Origin: JALOLG01 sp963722415
Lineage (GTDB): Bacteria; Actinomycetota; Acidimicrobiia; Acidimicrobiales; Ilumatobacteraceae
DNA length: 64,000 nt
NCBI GenBank assembly: GCA_963722415.1
Contig: CAVRNI010000033.1
Coordinates: 1 to 64,000 of the forward strand
Reading direction: 5' to 3'
The notes under the pieces are model-generated. The model had not been told where the DNA came from. It ran no database searches and was given only the letters and a program-made list of their open reading frames with translations. Below are positions 55,062-63,448 of the stretch, one piece after another. The position numbers and the translations under genes were made by a program. Position 1 is the stretch's first letter. Every line of letters starts with the position of its first letter.

Positions 55062-55574
55062 TCAGGTGAACGCGAGCCCGCTGATCGGCGCCCCGTTGGA
55101 CGCCGGGGCCGAGACGATGTCGAGCACGGCCGCGACGGTCTCCGCCAACTCGCGTTGGCGATCGAAGCACTGCATGATCGCCTGTTCGAGCTCGCCGAGA
55201 CGCGCCGCGAGGGCAGGGCTCGGCGCGGTGACGATCGGTGGGGCGAGCGGCCCTGGCGGACCGCCTGGCACGCGGGTCCTCGGAGCAGCACCTGCTTCGT
55301 CGCGGACCTGCTCGACGAGCCCGATGAGCGTCTGGCGTGTGCGGTCGAGATCGGCCCGGGCCTCGTTGCGTGTGAACTCGACCTGTTCTTGGGCGATCGA
55401 GGCGTACGCGGCCACCGAGGTGTACTGCGATCGCATCTGCTCCTCGAGCGCGGCGACCTTGAGGTGGAGCTGGGCCAGCGACGCCTGCACGGCGGCGGCT
55501 GATTCATCACCGAAAATGCCGGTGATCGCGCTCTCTGCGTTCATGGCGTGGGACTGTTCGCTGCGGCGGAACAT
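55062..55574 (-). CDS. Small coiled-coil protein near pilA
   Basis: 170 aa (start ATG 55574; a later ATG at 55544 is possible). The central part is helical (AQLHLKVAALEEQMRSQYTS; FTRNEARADLDRTRQTLIGL). A Pro-rich linker precedes a C-terminal helix (LGELEQAIMQCFDRQREL). It has no membrane segment. No family is recognised. It resembles the 48-kb coiled-coil gene in composition, and both flank pilus genes. Confidence 0.6.
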   Translation of the reverse strand: MFRRSEQSHAMNAESAITGIFGDESAAAVQASLAQLHLKVAALEEQMRSQYTSVAAYASIAQEQVEFTRNEARADLDRTRQTLIGLVEQVRDEAGAAPRTRVPGGPPGPLAPPIVTAPSPALAARLGELEQAIMQCFDRQRELAETVAAVLDIVSAPASNGAPISGLAFT

Positions 55575-55821
55575 GCTGGTCAGGCTCCTCGTGATCCGGG
55601 ATCGAGTCCGTGGGCGGGACGATCTGCCGGGATCCATCGGGTAAGACCCGTTCGACCTTTAGAAAACTTGACGATCCGGGGTACCGCTTGACCGTCTTTT
55701 TTCCTAAAGTTGGCTTGCGCTAGTGCCGAAGCTAGGTTTGCGCAACGGGAGGTCGATTCTCACGATGCGCATCCAAGTGAGAAATCGGCTTGCCCACCAG
55801 AGGCGGAAGGAACCTACAAAC

Positions 55822-56172
55822 ATGATCATCGAAGAGACCACAGAAGTAGAAGAGAAGGACCAGGGCTTCACCCTCGTCGAACTTCTCATCGTCATCGTGA
55901 TCCTCGGCATCTTGGCCACCATCGTGGTCTTCGCTGTCCGTGGCATCACCGACCAGGGCCAGGAGTCGGCTTGCAAGGCGACTGGCAAGACCTACGAAGT
56001 CGCCATCGAGGCGTACTACGCCCAGAACGGCAACTCGGTCAACCCGACCGGCGCCGACCTCGTGACCGAAGGGCTGCTCCGCAGCTACACGGCGGGCGAC
56101 GTGGCGATCAACGCCGCACGACCCCGTTCCAGTGTGACCTTCTCGGGCAAGTGCTCGAGCGTCACGCTCTGA
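55822..56172 (+). CDS. pilA: Major type IV pilin PilA
   Basis: 116 aa. Leader MIIEETTEVEEKDQG ends with Gly and is cut before FTLVELLIVIVILGILATIV (Glu at +5). The globular head carries two cysteines (ESACKAT and SGKCSS) that probably close the disulfide loop. ATG 55822 follows GGAAGGA. Two TTGAC boxes lie at 55668 and 55688 upstream, but no clear -10 is seen. A strong terminator follows. Confidence 0.9.
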   Translation: MIIEETTEVEEKDQGFTLVELLIVIVILGILATIVVFAVRGITDQGQESACKATGKTYEVAIEAYYAQNGNSVNPTGADLVTEGLLRSYTAGDVAINAARPRSSVTFSGKCSSVTL

Positions 56173-56188
56173 CGCACTAATACCCCTT

Positions 56189-56223
56189 GAGAGGCCTCGC
56201 CCGTTCCACGGGCGAGGCCTCTC
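56189..56223 (+). terminator. Hairpin terminator after pilA
   Basis: Perfect 15-bp stem GAGAGGCCTCGCCCG/CGGGCGAGGCCTCTC with a five-base loop, 17 bases after the pilA stop. It should make pilA transcripts end here, so the monocistronic pilin message can be abundant. Confidence 0.85.
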
Positions 56224-56282
56224 GCATTCCACGACGGTTGTCGCCGTCCGTCCCGCACACCTCGTCCCCAAAGGTGGTTGCC

Positions 56283-58076
56283 GTGCCTACCCTGATGGTG
56301 GCGGATGGCCTCGCCCCTCCGCCATCGTTCGACGCGGCGGATATGAATCCGATCCACGATGCGTCCCGCCGCCGCCCGGAGCCGGGCGAGCTGGCGATCA
56401 TCGCGTTTGCCGCCCTCCTCGTCGTCGCCTTCGGGCCGTTCTTCTGGGAGACCCGCTGGACCCCCCGGGCCCTGCTGTACGTGATGGTTCTCCCCTTCGG
56501 CTGCTGGGAGCTGGTCCGGCTCATCCGCCAGCGCGATCGCGCCGCGGTGCTCGCCGGCATCCTTCTCGTCTGGGCACTCATCGTCGGGTTGACGGCGTCC
56601 GCGTGGCGGATGTCGATCCTTCCGTCGTTCAACCGCCAAGAAGGGGTGTGGACGCTCGGGGCGGCGTTGGGTTGCTGGGCGCTGGGGCGCCGGCTGTCGC
56701 CGATCGCCCGGCAGTGGCTCGGCTACACGTTCGTCGCCGCATGTGGGCTGAGCGGCCTCGTCGGCATCCTCCAGACCGCGCTGAAGATCGACACCGGCCC
56801 GCTGGAGATGCTCGGCGACCGGGCGACCGGCTTCAGTGAGAACCCGGTGTACTTCGGCGCCACGATCGCCGGCGCGGTCGGATGGCTGGCGTGGAGCTAT
56901 GCGCACGCCGATCGAGCTCGCCTGCGTCTCGTGCTGCTCGCCGGCGTCGCCGTCGGTTCATTCCTGATCTCCCTCTCAGGGTCGCGTGCCGCATTCGCCA
57001 CGCAACTGGTCGTCGTCGGCCTCGCGGTCCTCAAGTTTCGACGAGCACACATGGCGCTGCTTCCGCTGGGTCTCGTGATCGGCACCGTCGGCGGGACACT
57101 GTTCGAGCGCTCCGTGGCCGACTCACACGGATCAGTCACCGATCGGCTCTCGGCTTCGGGCAGCGGGCTCGACACACGCCTCACGATGTGGCGATACGGA
57201 CTCGACGCGTTCCTCGATCGGCCGCTCATCGGGCATGGTCTCGGCAGGTTCCGTCCGGCCGTGCAGCAGTACTTCGAACCGTCCTTCGTCCGCACGAACG
57301 TGCAGGACGATCTCGTCCAGGGCTGGTTCGACTCCCACAACATCCTGTTGCAGATCGCCGTCGGCCTCGGCATCGTCGGTCTGCTGCTCACCCTCGCCTT
57401 CGTCGTGGTTGCCGGCCGACGCTCGAGCGGACCACTTGCGTTCGCCACGATCGGGATCGCGGTGACCTGGCTTCTCCAGCCGTCGGGGCTGCCGACGTTC
57501 GCGCTGGCCGCGCTCCTGTTCGGCGCCAGTCAGCCAGCCCTCGCCATGACCCGCGACGCGGCGGTCGGAATTGCCCGACGGGCGCGCGTCGGGCTCGGCG
57601 TGGCTGCACTCGCGTCCGTGCTCCTCGGGGCGTGGATCGTGGTGGCCGACGCCCGGATGGATGCGGCGACGTCCTCGATGGGATCGGAGGCGGCCGCTTC
57701 GGCGGCGGCGAACTGGTTCCCACACGACGCGGCCGTTGCCAACGAGGCGGCGACGAACCTGTTCACTCCGACAGCCGACGCCGGCGTGCAGCGGCAGGTG
57801 CTCGAATGGAACCGGCGCGCCACCGAGCTCGAGCCGGACTTCCCGTACTGGTGGGTCCGACTCGGGATCCGACAGATGGTGTACGGCGACCTCGTCGGAG
57901 CGCGCGAGTCGTTGGACGAGGCGATCCGCCTTCAGCCGTACCACCCGGTCGCCCTGCAGATGTTGCAGATCCTGTCGGAACAGACCGGCGACGACGCCTT
58001 GCGGGAGTTCGTCGATCAGCGCCTCGCTGAGATCGCGGCGGTTGACGCCCCCGCCCCGGACGCGGCGGGCGCCTGA
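56283..58076 (+). CDS. O-antigen-ligase/Wzy-like membrane protein with C-terminal TPR (pilin glycosylation candidate)
   Basis: About 597 aa. GTG 56283 has AAGGTGG upstream; ATGs at 56295 or 56343 are possible. About 12 helices carry the Wzy_C loop (GSGLDTRLTMWRYGLDAFLD; LIGHGLGRFRPAVQQYF; WFDSHNILLQIAVGLGIVGL). The C-terminal 150 residues are TPR-like (ATELEPDFPYWWVRLGIRQM; LDEAIRLQPYHPVALQM). Ligases of this type attach glycan to pilin in other species. Its position between two pilins supports that role. Confidence 0.75.
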   Translation: MPTLMVADGLAPPPSFDAADMNPIHDASRRRPEPGELAIIAFAALLVVAFGPFFWETRWTPRALLYVMVLPFGCWELVRLIRQRDRAAVLAGILLVWALIVGLTASAWRMSILPSFNRQEGVWTLGAALGCWALGRRLSPIARQWLGYTFVAACGLSGLVGILQTALKIDTGPLEMLGDRATGFSENPVYFGATIAGAVGWLAWSYAHADRARLRLVLLAGVAVGSFLISLSGSRAAFATQLVVVGLAVLKFRRAHMALLPLGLVIGTVGGTLFERSVADSHGSVTDRLSASGSGLDTRLTMWRYGLDAFLDRPLIGHGLGRFRPAVQQYFEPSFVRTNVQDDLVQGWFDSHNILLQIAVGLGIVGLLLTLAFVVVAGRRSSGPLAFATIGIAVTWLLQPSGLPTFALAALLFGASQPALAMTRDAAVGIARRARVGLGVAALASVLLGAWIVVADARMDAATSSMGSEAAASAAANWFPHDAAVANEAATNLFTPTADAGVQRQVLEWNRRATELEPDFPYWWVRLGIRQMVYGDLVGARESLDEAIRLQPYHPVALQMLQILSEQTGDDALREFVDQRLAEIAAVDAPAPDAAGA

Positions 58077-58202
58077 TGCCTCGATTGGGACGTCGATCTC
58101 TTGTCGAACACTTGACCGGACGGTGCTTGTAGCCGGCAGCGCCGATGCCGATGATGAGAGCAACTCCGACGTCTCATCGTCGGGTGCGGAAGGAAACGCA
58201 CG

Positions 58203-58556
58203 ATGACCCCCCAGGACAACCCAGCCGAACACGGCCCCGATGCCGGTTTCTCCCTCGTGGAGTTGCTGGTCGTCATCGTCGTTCTCGGAATCCTGGCGAC
58301 GGTGGTCGTCTTCTCCGTGCGCGGACTCGTCCACGACTCCGATGCGACGGCGTGTGATTCCGAGCGACATATCGTCGCCACCGCGGTCGAGTCGTGGTTC
58401 TCGATGAACCCGGGCAGCAACGTGCCGCCCACCGGCGTCGGTCCCGATCGCTACGAGCGGACGCTGGTCGAAGCCGGCTTCATCCGGTCCGCTTCGACGA
58501 TGCTCGACCTGTCGGACGATGGCTCCTTGAACCCGGCCGCCGACTCGCCCTGCTGA
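58203..58556 (+). CDS. Second type IV pilin-like protein
   Basis: 117 aa. Leader ends DAG and is cut before FSLVELLVVIVVLGILATVV. The head has a cysteine at TACDSE and another at the end (AADSPC), again suggesting a disulfide loop. Its helix is similar to pilA but the head is different (SWFSMNPGSNVPPTGVGP), so it could be an alternative major pilin or a minor one. ATG 58203 follows GGAAGGAAA. Confidence 0.85.
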   Translation: MTPQDNPAEHGPDAGFSLVELLVVIVVLGILATVVVFSVRGLVHDSDATACDSERHIVATAVESWFSMNPGSNVPPTGVGPDRYERTLVEAGFIRSASTMLDLSDDGSLNPAADSPC

Positions 58557-58592
58557 GCCCCGCTCGCATTCTCGGGAGTCGCAAGGCGGCGC

Positions 58593-60515
58593 TCAGTCGG
58601 CTGCCGTGCCGGCGACCGTCGAGGTGTCGGGCGTGCCGGCCCGGATGGCGTCGTCGATCGTGACCCACGTGCCGTCGGTCTCGTAGCCGAGCGCCCACAG
58701 CGCCACGCCGCCGAGGCCGGCATCGCGCGCCAGATCGATCCGGGCGCGTGCGCCGTCGGCATCGACGTAGTGGACCTCGCGGGTCTGTGTGCACGTCGCC
58801 GCCCCGTCGGTGACCTCGAGCTCATAGGTGAACGTCCACTCGCCCGACGCCACGTCGCGGACCGGTGTGGCGCCGCGGCGGGCGATGAGGTCGTCGACCG
58901 AACGGGCGGTCACGCCGGTGCGCCCCTCGGCGGTCGGCGGACACGTCCCCTCCGTGGCAATCACCCAGTTGTATCCGTACATCGGGACCCCGAGCACCAG
59001 CTTGCTGTCGTCGGCGACCGCCTTCTTGGTGCCCTCGATCGCCTGCTCGACCCAGGCCAGGGGAGCGATCGGCCCTGGCTCGCCCGTCGAGTAGTCGTAC
59101 GCCATGATCCGGATCCGGTCGACCACCTCGGCCATCGCGCCGTGGTCGTAGACCCAGAATCCGGTGTCGGCCGTCTCGTCGGCGTCGTAGAGGGGCGGAA
59201 CGCTCACCGTCAGGGTCCGACCATCGGCGTGCAGACGTTCGGCGAGCTCGGTCACGAACGCCACCCAGTGCGGGCGCGTCGCCTCCCACGTCTCGCGGCC
59301 GTCGGCGAACGCGAACTGCTCGTAGTCGAGATCGATCCCGTCGAAGTCACCGTCGTCGGCGAAGGCGACGATCGCGTCGACGTGCGCCGCTCGGGTCGTC
59401 GGGTCGGCCAGCACGGACGCCATGCCGCCCGCTTCCATCAGGTCGCGGATCGACGGGATGATGGCCACGTTCGAGTCCCTGGCGATCTCGAGGAACTCGT
59501 CGGTCTGCTCGACCGAGGCCTCCGGATCCATCGTGATCGTGGTGGCTCCGGTCGTCACGTACCAGAACGGCGAAACCTCGCGCATCGACGTGATCCGCGT
59601 CGACAGCTGCGGCAGGGTCGTCTCGAGGGTCCAGTACGGCGCCCAGGCGTCGAGCGGCGCGGGCGGAGGAGGTGGACCGTCGTCGGCCGCGTAGCGATCG
59701 AGCGCGAAACCAGCCGCCACGACGCCGAGCGCCACCAACGCCAACCCGCCGAGCAACCGCTGACCGCGGCGTTTGCGGGTCACCGCCCCGGTGTCGTCGC
59801 TGGGCGGCTGCGAGGTCGCGCCTTCGATCGCCGCCGGATCGGCGGGCAACACCGCCGAACGCGTCTGCATGATCGCCGACAACGCATCGAGGTCGAGCTC
59901 GTCGAGCGTCTCGACGAACGTCGCTCCGTCGAGTTGGTGGAGGGAGGTCACGTTCGGCACCCCGATCACGTGGCAGCCGGCGCCGATGGCCGAGCGCATG
60001 CCGGTGTCGGAGTCCTCGATCGCCACGCAGTCGGTGGCGTCGACGCCGAGCCGGGCCGCGGCGAGCAGGTAGGGCTCAGGATGGGGCTTGCCGCGGGTCA
60101 CCTCCTCACCGGTGACGATGGTCTGGAACGAGCCCGGTGGCAGCTGGGCGAGGATCGGATCGACGAACCGGCGCCACGACATCGTCACGAGCGCGCACGG
60201 CACACCCGCCGCGTTGAGCTCGGCCAGCAGGCGGCGAGCTCCGTGACGCCAGGGAACACGTTCCTCGACTTGGGCGACGACGCCGTCGAGCAGGCGGTCG
60301 ACGATCTCCTGCGGTTCCAACGGGACCTTGCCGTGCTCGGCGATGTAGGCGCCGCTGACGAGGAGATCGTTGCCGACGAGCGCGTGGGCGTGCTCGTCCG
60401 ACCACGCGTTGCCGTACGACTCGACCAGCGCGTACTCGGTGTTGATCCAGTACGGCTCGGTGTCGACGAGCGTGCCGTCCATGTCCCACAGGACGGCCGC
60501 GGGGCGGGGGTTCAC
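58593..60515 (-). CDS. HAD-family phosphatase fused through a membrane helix to a GH18 glycosidase-like domain
   Basis: 640 aa, intact frame. Residues 1-225 are a HAD hydrolase of the beta-phosphoglucomutase/phosphatase class (LWDMDGTLVDTEPYWINTEY; TRGKPHPEPYLLAAARLG; AIEDSDTGMRSAIGAG). A linker with a single membrane helix (LLGGLALVALGVVAAGFAL) follows. The rest is GH18 like that of cortex-lytic YaaH: DDGDFDGIDLDYEQFAFADG gives the DxxDxDxE catalytic motif, and RIMAYDYSTGEPGPIAPLAW the C-terminal core. Topology puts the HAD part inside and the GH18 part outside. No close fused homologue is known to me. Confidence 0.78.
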   Translation of the reverse strand: MNPRPAAVLWDMDGTLVDTEPYWINTEYALVESYGNAWSDEHAHALVGNDLLVSGAYIAEHGKVPLEPQEIVDRLLDGVVAQVEERVPWRHGARRLLAELNAAGVPCALVTMSWRRFVDPILAQLPPGSFQTIVTGEEVTRGKPHPEPYLLAAARLGVDATDCVAIEDSDTGMRSAIGAGCHVIGVPNVTSLHQLDGATFVETLDELDLDALSAIMQTRSAVLPADPAAIEGATSQPPSDDTGAVTRKRRGQRLLGGLALVALGVVAAGFALDRYAADDGPPPPPAPLDAWAPYWTLETTLPQLSTRITSMREVSPFWYVTTGATTITMDPEASVEQTDEFLEIARDSNVAIIPSIRDLMEAGGMASVLADPTTRAAHVDAIVAFADDGDFDGIDLDYEQFAFADGRETWEATRPHWVAFVTELAERLHADGRTLTVSVPPLYDADETADTGFWVYDHGAMAEVVDRIRIMAYDYSTGEPGPIAPLAWVEQAIEGTKKAVADDSKLVLGVPMYGYNWVIATEGTCPPTAEGRTGVTARSVDDLIARRGATPVRDVASGEWTFTYELEVTDGAATCTQTREVHYVDADGARARIDLARDAGLGGVALWALGYETDGTWVTIDDAIRAGTPDTSTVAGTAAD

Positions 60516-60524
60516 GGTTGCTGA

Positions 60525-60926
60525 CTACTCCTGCACGAGCTCGATCAGGGTGCCGAAGCTCCCCTTCGGGTGCACGAACGCCACCGTCGTGCCGCGGCTT
60601 CCCGGGCGCGGCTGCTCGTCGATCGGGCGCGCGCCGGCATCGATCATCGCCTGCAACGCGACGGCGACGTCGTCGACCCGGTACCCGACGTGGTGCAGGC
60701 CCTCGCCACGCTTCTCGAGGAACTTGGCGATCGGAGAGTCGTCACGTGTCGCCGCCGTCAACTGGATGTAGCTGTCGGCGACCTTGAGCAGTGCCTCTTC
60801 GACCCCGTCGCTGTCGACGATCTCGCGGTGATGGACCGTCGCGCCGAACGCCTGCTCGTAGTACTGGATCGCGGCGTCGAGGTCGCGAACGGCGATGGCG
60901 ACATGATCGATCTCGGTCAACAACAT
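60525..60926 (-). CDS. mce: Methylmalonyl-CoA epimerase
   Basis: 133 aa VOC enzyme. Metal-binding positions lie in DHVAIAVRDLDAAIQYYEQA, LHHVGYRVDDVAVALQAMID and GTLIELVQE. It interconverts (R)- and (S)-methylmalonyl-CoA. ATG 60926 follows GAGGG; ATG 60935 is also possible. With the crotonyl-CoA reductase upstream it points to an ethylmalonyl-CoA or propionyl-CoA pathway. The DUF559 cassette 2 sits between the two. Confidence 0.85.
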   Translation of the reverse strand: MLLTEIDHVAIAVRDLDAAIQYYEQAFGATVHHREIVDSDGVEEALLKVADSYIQLTAATRDDSPIAKFLEKRGEGLHHVGYRVDDVAVALQAMIDAGARPIDEQPRPGSRGTTVAFVHPKGSFGTLIELVQE

Positions 60927-60982
60927 GGCCCTCATTGTGCCCGGCGGAGCGCTGTCGCGGGCGGTCACCGACCGACTCACCC

Positions 60983-61034
60983 GCCTTGGTCACCAGAAAC
61001 GGCCATCACACCAGGGTCCCTCGCCGACCAAGGC
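60983..61034. repeat. Hairpin repeat, left border of DUF559 cassette 2
   Basis: 52 nt with perfect 9-bp outer stem GCCTTGGTC/GACCAAGGC. It is inversely related to 62007-62058 over 52-54 nt (about 70 percent by eye). The stop codon of the DUF559 gene (61006) lies inside it. Confidence 0.7.
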
Positions 61035-61941
61035 ACGTTCTGACCCGGCGGCGGTCGAGGCGCTCGCGCATCGACTCCGTCACGTATGCGGCACGCCGTG
61101 TGACGTCTTCCCAGGTGTACTCGAAGACGCGAACACCCATGTCCTGCAACTCGTTGCGTCGTTGTGCGTCGCGGGCGCGCTCACTCGGCGAGGAGTGACC
61201 ACGACGACCGGACACTTCGATGACGATCGCCAGCTCTCGATAGAGGAAATCGACACGAGCAACGGTGCGCTGGTCCGACCTGAACACCACTTGCGTCAAC
61301 GGACGCGGAAGCCCGGATGCCCGCATCAGTTCCAGGAACCGTCGCTCGAGCATGGTGTGTCCGCCGGCGTCGAGCAGCACACGGTCGAGCAAGCGGCATC
61401 CCCAGCGTCCCGGACCGCGCAGCTCCGACAAGCGCCGCTCGACGACCAGTGGCGCCGATGCCCCTGTGCGTACTGCCGACTCGATCGCCGCTTGCAACCT
61501 CGACTCCGGAGCTCGCGCACGCGCGAGATCGATGATGGTGCGAGTGGCGCTGGTCGCCCGGAACCTGCCGATTGTGACGCGATCCGTTCGCGGCCAGTAC
61601 TTCGTCGTGTGCACGGTCTCCTCGAGGCGAACCTGACGCCGAGGTCGAGCGACGGTGAACTCGACGCAGTCAGCGGGCGTCCGATCGAAGCCGTGCAGCT
61701 GGGCGGCGGATTCGTGGCTGACGCAGGCGTCGCTACCGAGACTGAGCAGTCCTGCCAGCAGTCGTTGGTGCCATGTGACCGGCGCACCCGCGACGCGCCA
61801 CACCCGCGGCGCCACCTTCACGAGTCTGCCGTCTCGAACCCACCGACGAACCTGCGGCTTCGTCGCCCGGACCTCGCCGTCGACGGCGCACAGTTGGTCG
61901 AGCGACAGCACGGCGAATTGCGTCTCCGCAGTCGCCACCAC
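61006..61941 (-). CDS. DUF559-domain endonuclease-like protein with AbiEi-like winged helix (cassette 2)
   Basis: 311 aa from GTG 61941 (VVATAETQFAVLSLDQLCAV). The winged helix (KPQVRRWVRDGRLVKVAPRV) is followed by LLSLGSDACVSHESAAQLHG. The DUF559 part has ARVDFLYRELAIVIEVSGRR and GHSSPSERARDAQRRNELQD, ending VFEYTWEDVTRRAAYV. It matches the protein of cassette 1 throughout (for example RFRATSATRTIIDLA and GPGRWGCRLLDRVLLDAGGH), so they are homologues from the same family. It is flanked by its own pair of hairpins. Confidence 0.72.
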   Translation of the reverse strand: MVATAETQFAVLSLDQLCAVDGEVRATKPQVRRWVRDGRLVKVAPRVWRVAGAPVTWHQRLLAGLLSLGSDACVSHESAAQLHGFDRTPADCVEFTVARPRRQVRLEETVHTTKYWPRTDRVTIGRFRATSATRTIIDLARARAPESRLQAAIESAVRTGASAPLVVERRLSELRGPGRWGCRLLDRVLLDAGGHTMLERRFLELMRASGLPRPLTQVVFRSDQRTVARVDFLYRELAIVIEVSGRRGHSSPSERARDAQRRNELQDMGVRVFEYTWEDVTRRAAYVTESMRERLDRRRVRTCLGRRGTLV

Positions 61942-63406
61942 ACGAGACCATGGCCGGCTCACACCCGCCTGTGGGCCGCAAGCCGATGAATCCGGAATTC
62001 GCCGGTGCCTTGGTCGGCTCACAGCCAGGCATATCTGGCCGATTTTGGTGACCAAGCCGGGAAATCAGGTTCGGGACTGTCCGGAAGCGCGTGATCTTGT
62101 CCTCGCCGATCCGGGCGCGCTTCTCGGGATCGTCGATGCCGAGCCCTTCGCTCGGGGCGAGGCACAGCACCCCGATCTTGCCTTCTGCCTCGTTGCGGTG
62201 CACCAACCTGGCGGCCGCGCCGACCTGGGTGAGCGGGAAGACGTTCGACAGCAGCGGCTGGATCCGGCCCTGATCGAGCAGGCGGTTCGCCGCCCACGCC
62301 TCGGAGTAGTTGGCGAAGTGCGACGCGATCAACCGCTTCAACTTCATCCAGAAATGACGGTTGTCGAACTCGACCATGTAGCCCGATGTCGCCGCGCACG
62401 TCACGACGGTGCCGCCGCGCTTGACGGCGAAGATCGACGCACCCATCGTCGACCGGCCGGGATGCTCGAACACGATGTCGGGGTCCTCACCGACCAGCGC
62501 GCGGATCTGCTTGCCGAAGCGACGCCACTCCGACTCGTCTTGCGTGTGGTCGTCGGACCAGAAGCGATAGTTCTCCGCGGCGCGGTCGATGACGGCCTCG
62601 CAGCCCATCTCGTTCAACAGCGCGGCCCGCTCCGGTGACGAGACGACACCGATCGGTGTGCCGCCGCCGTTCAGCACGTACTGGATCGCGTACCCGCCGA
62701 TGCCACCGGTCGCGCCCCACACCAGCACCGTGTCGCCCTGCTTCATCCGCGCGCCGTTGCGCGACACCAGCATCCGGTAGGACGTCGAGTTGCACAGCGC
62801 GTTGACGGCCGCCTCCTCCCACGTCAGGTGGGCCGGCTTGGGCATCAGTTGGTTGGCCTTGACCACCGAGAGGTCGGCGAGCCCGCCGAAGTTGGTCTCG
62901 AACCCCCAGATCCGCTGGTTGGCGGCGAGCATCGAGTCGTCGTGCGCCGACGGATCCTGGTCGTCGACGTAGTTGCAGTGCACCGTCACCTTGTCGCCGG
63001 GCTTCCAGTTGCGAACGGCAGATCCGACCCGGAGCACGACACCGGACGCGTCGGAGCCGATCACGTGGTAGGGCAGCGCGTGGCGGGCTGCCCATTCGGA
63101 CTCGCGGCCGAGCCGATCGAGGAACCCGAACGTCGGGAGCGGCTCGAAGATCGACGTCCAGACCGTGTTGAAGTTGATGCTCGACGCCATCACCGCGAGG
63201 TACACCTCGTCGGGTGCCAGCGCCGGCGTGGCGACGTCGTCGACGTGAAGGCTCTTGGTCGGCTCCTTGTCGGCCGACGCCACACCTTCGAACATGCCGA
63301 CGTCGTCGCGGAGCACGAACGCCGCCCGGTACGACTCGGGGATCGGCAGGTTTGCCAGCTCGTCGCCGGACGCGCCGGCCTGGATGGCGTCGAGCACGTG
63401 TTGCAT
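61733..63406 (-). CDS. ccr: Crotonyl-CoA carboxylase/reductase, with unusual C-terminal extension
   Basis: Starts MQHVLDAIQAGASGDELANL at 63406, typical of Ccr. The NADPH site is DTVLVWGATGGIGGYAIQYV, and the CO2/substrate region includes FGFLDRLGRESEWAARHALP and YHVIGSDASGVVLRVGSAV. The enzyme converts crotonyl-CoA to ethylmalonyl-CoA and normally ends about residue 442 (GIDDPEKRARIGEDKITRFR, near 62080). Here no stop occurs, and the frame runs 115 residues on through the hairpin at 62007-62058 and into the DUF559 gene. The tail is low-complexity and Arg-rich, so it is probably a consequence of the cassette insertion. Confidence 0.8.
   Translation of the reverse strand: MQHVLDAIQAGASGDELANLPIPESYRAAFVLRDDVGMFEGVASADKEPTKSLHVDDVATPALAPDEVYLAVMASSINFNTVWTSIFEPLPTFGFLDRLGRESEWAARHALPYHVIGSDASGVVLRVGSAVRNWKPGDKVTVHCNYVDDQDPSAHDDSMLAANQRIWGFETNFGGLADLSVVKANQLMPKPAHLTWEEAAVNALCNSTSYRMLVSRNGARMKQGDTVLVWGATGGIGGYAIQYVLNGGGTPIGVVSSPERAALLNEMGCEAVIDRAAENYRFWSDDHTQDESEWRRFGKQIRALVGEDPDIVFEHPGRSTMGASIFAVKRGGTVVTCAATSGYMVEFDNRHFWMKLKRLIASHFANYSEAWAANRLLDQGRIQPLLSNVFPLTQVGAAARLVHRNEAEGKIGVLCLAPSEGLGIDDPEKRARIGEDKITRFRTVPNLISRLGHQNRPDMPGCEPTKAPANSGFIGLRPTGGCEPAMVSCGGDCGDAIRRAVARPTVRRRRRGPGDEAAGSSVGSRRQTREGGAAGVARRGCAGHMAPTTAGRTAQSR
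62007..62058. repeat. Hairpin repeat, right border of DUF559 cassette 2
   Basis: 52 nt: outer stem GCCTTGGTC/GACCAAGCC (8 of 9 pairs), inner stem GCCAG/CTGGC. It is inversely related to 60983-61034. It lies in the C-terminal extension of ccr. Confidence 0.7.
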
Positions 63407-63448
63407 GCCGCCAGCCTACTGATCGAAGTTACCCGCTGGTAAGTGGGG

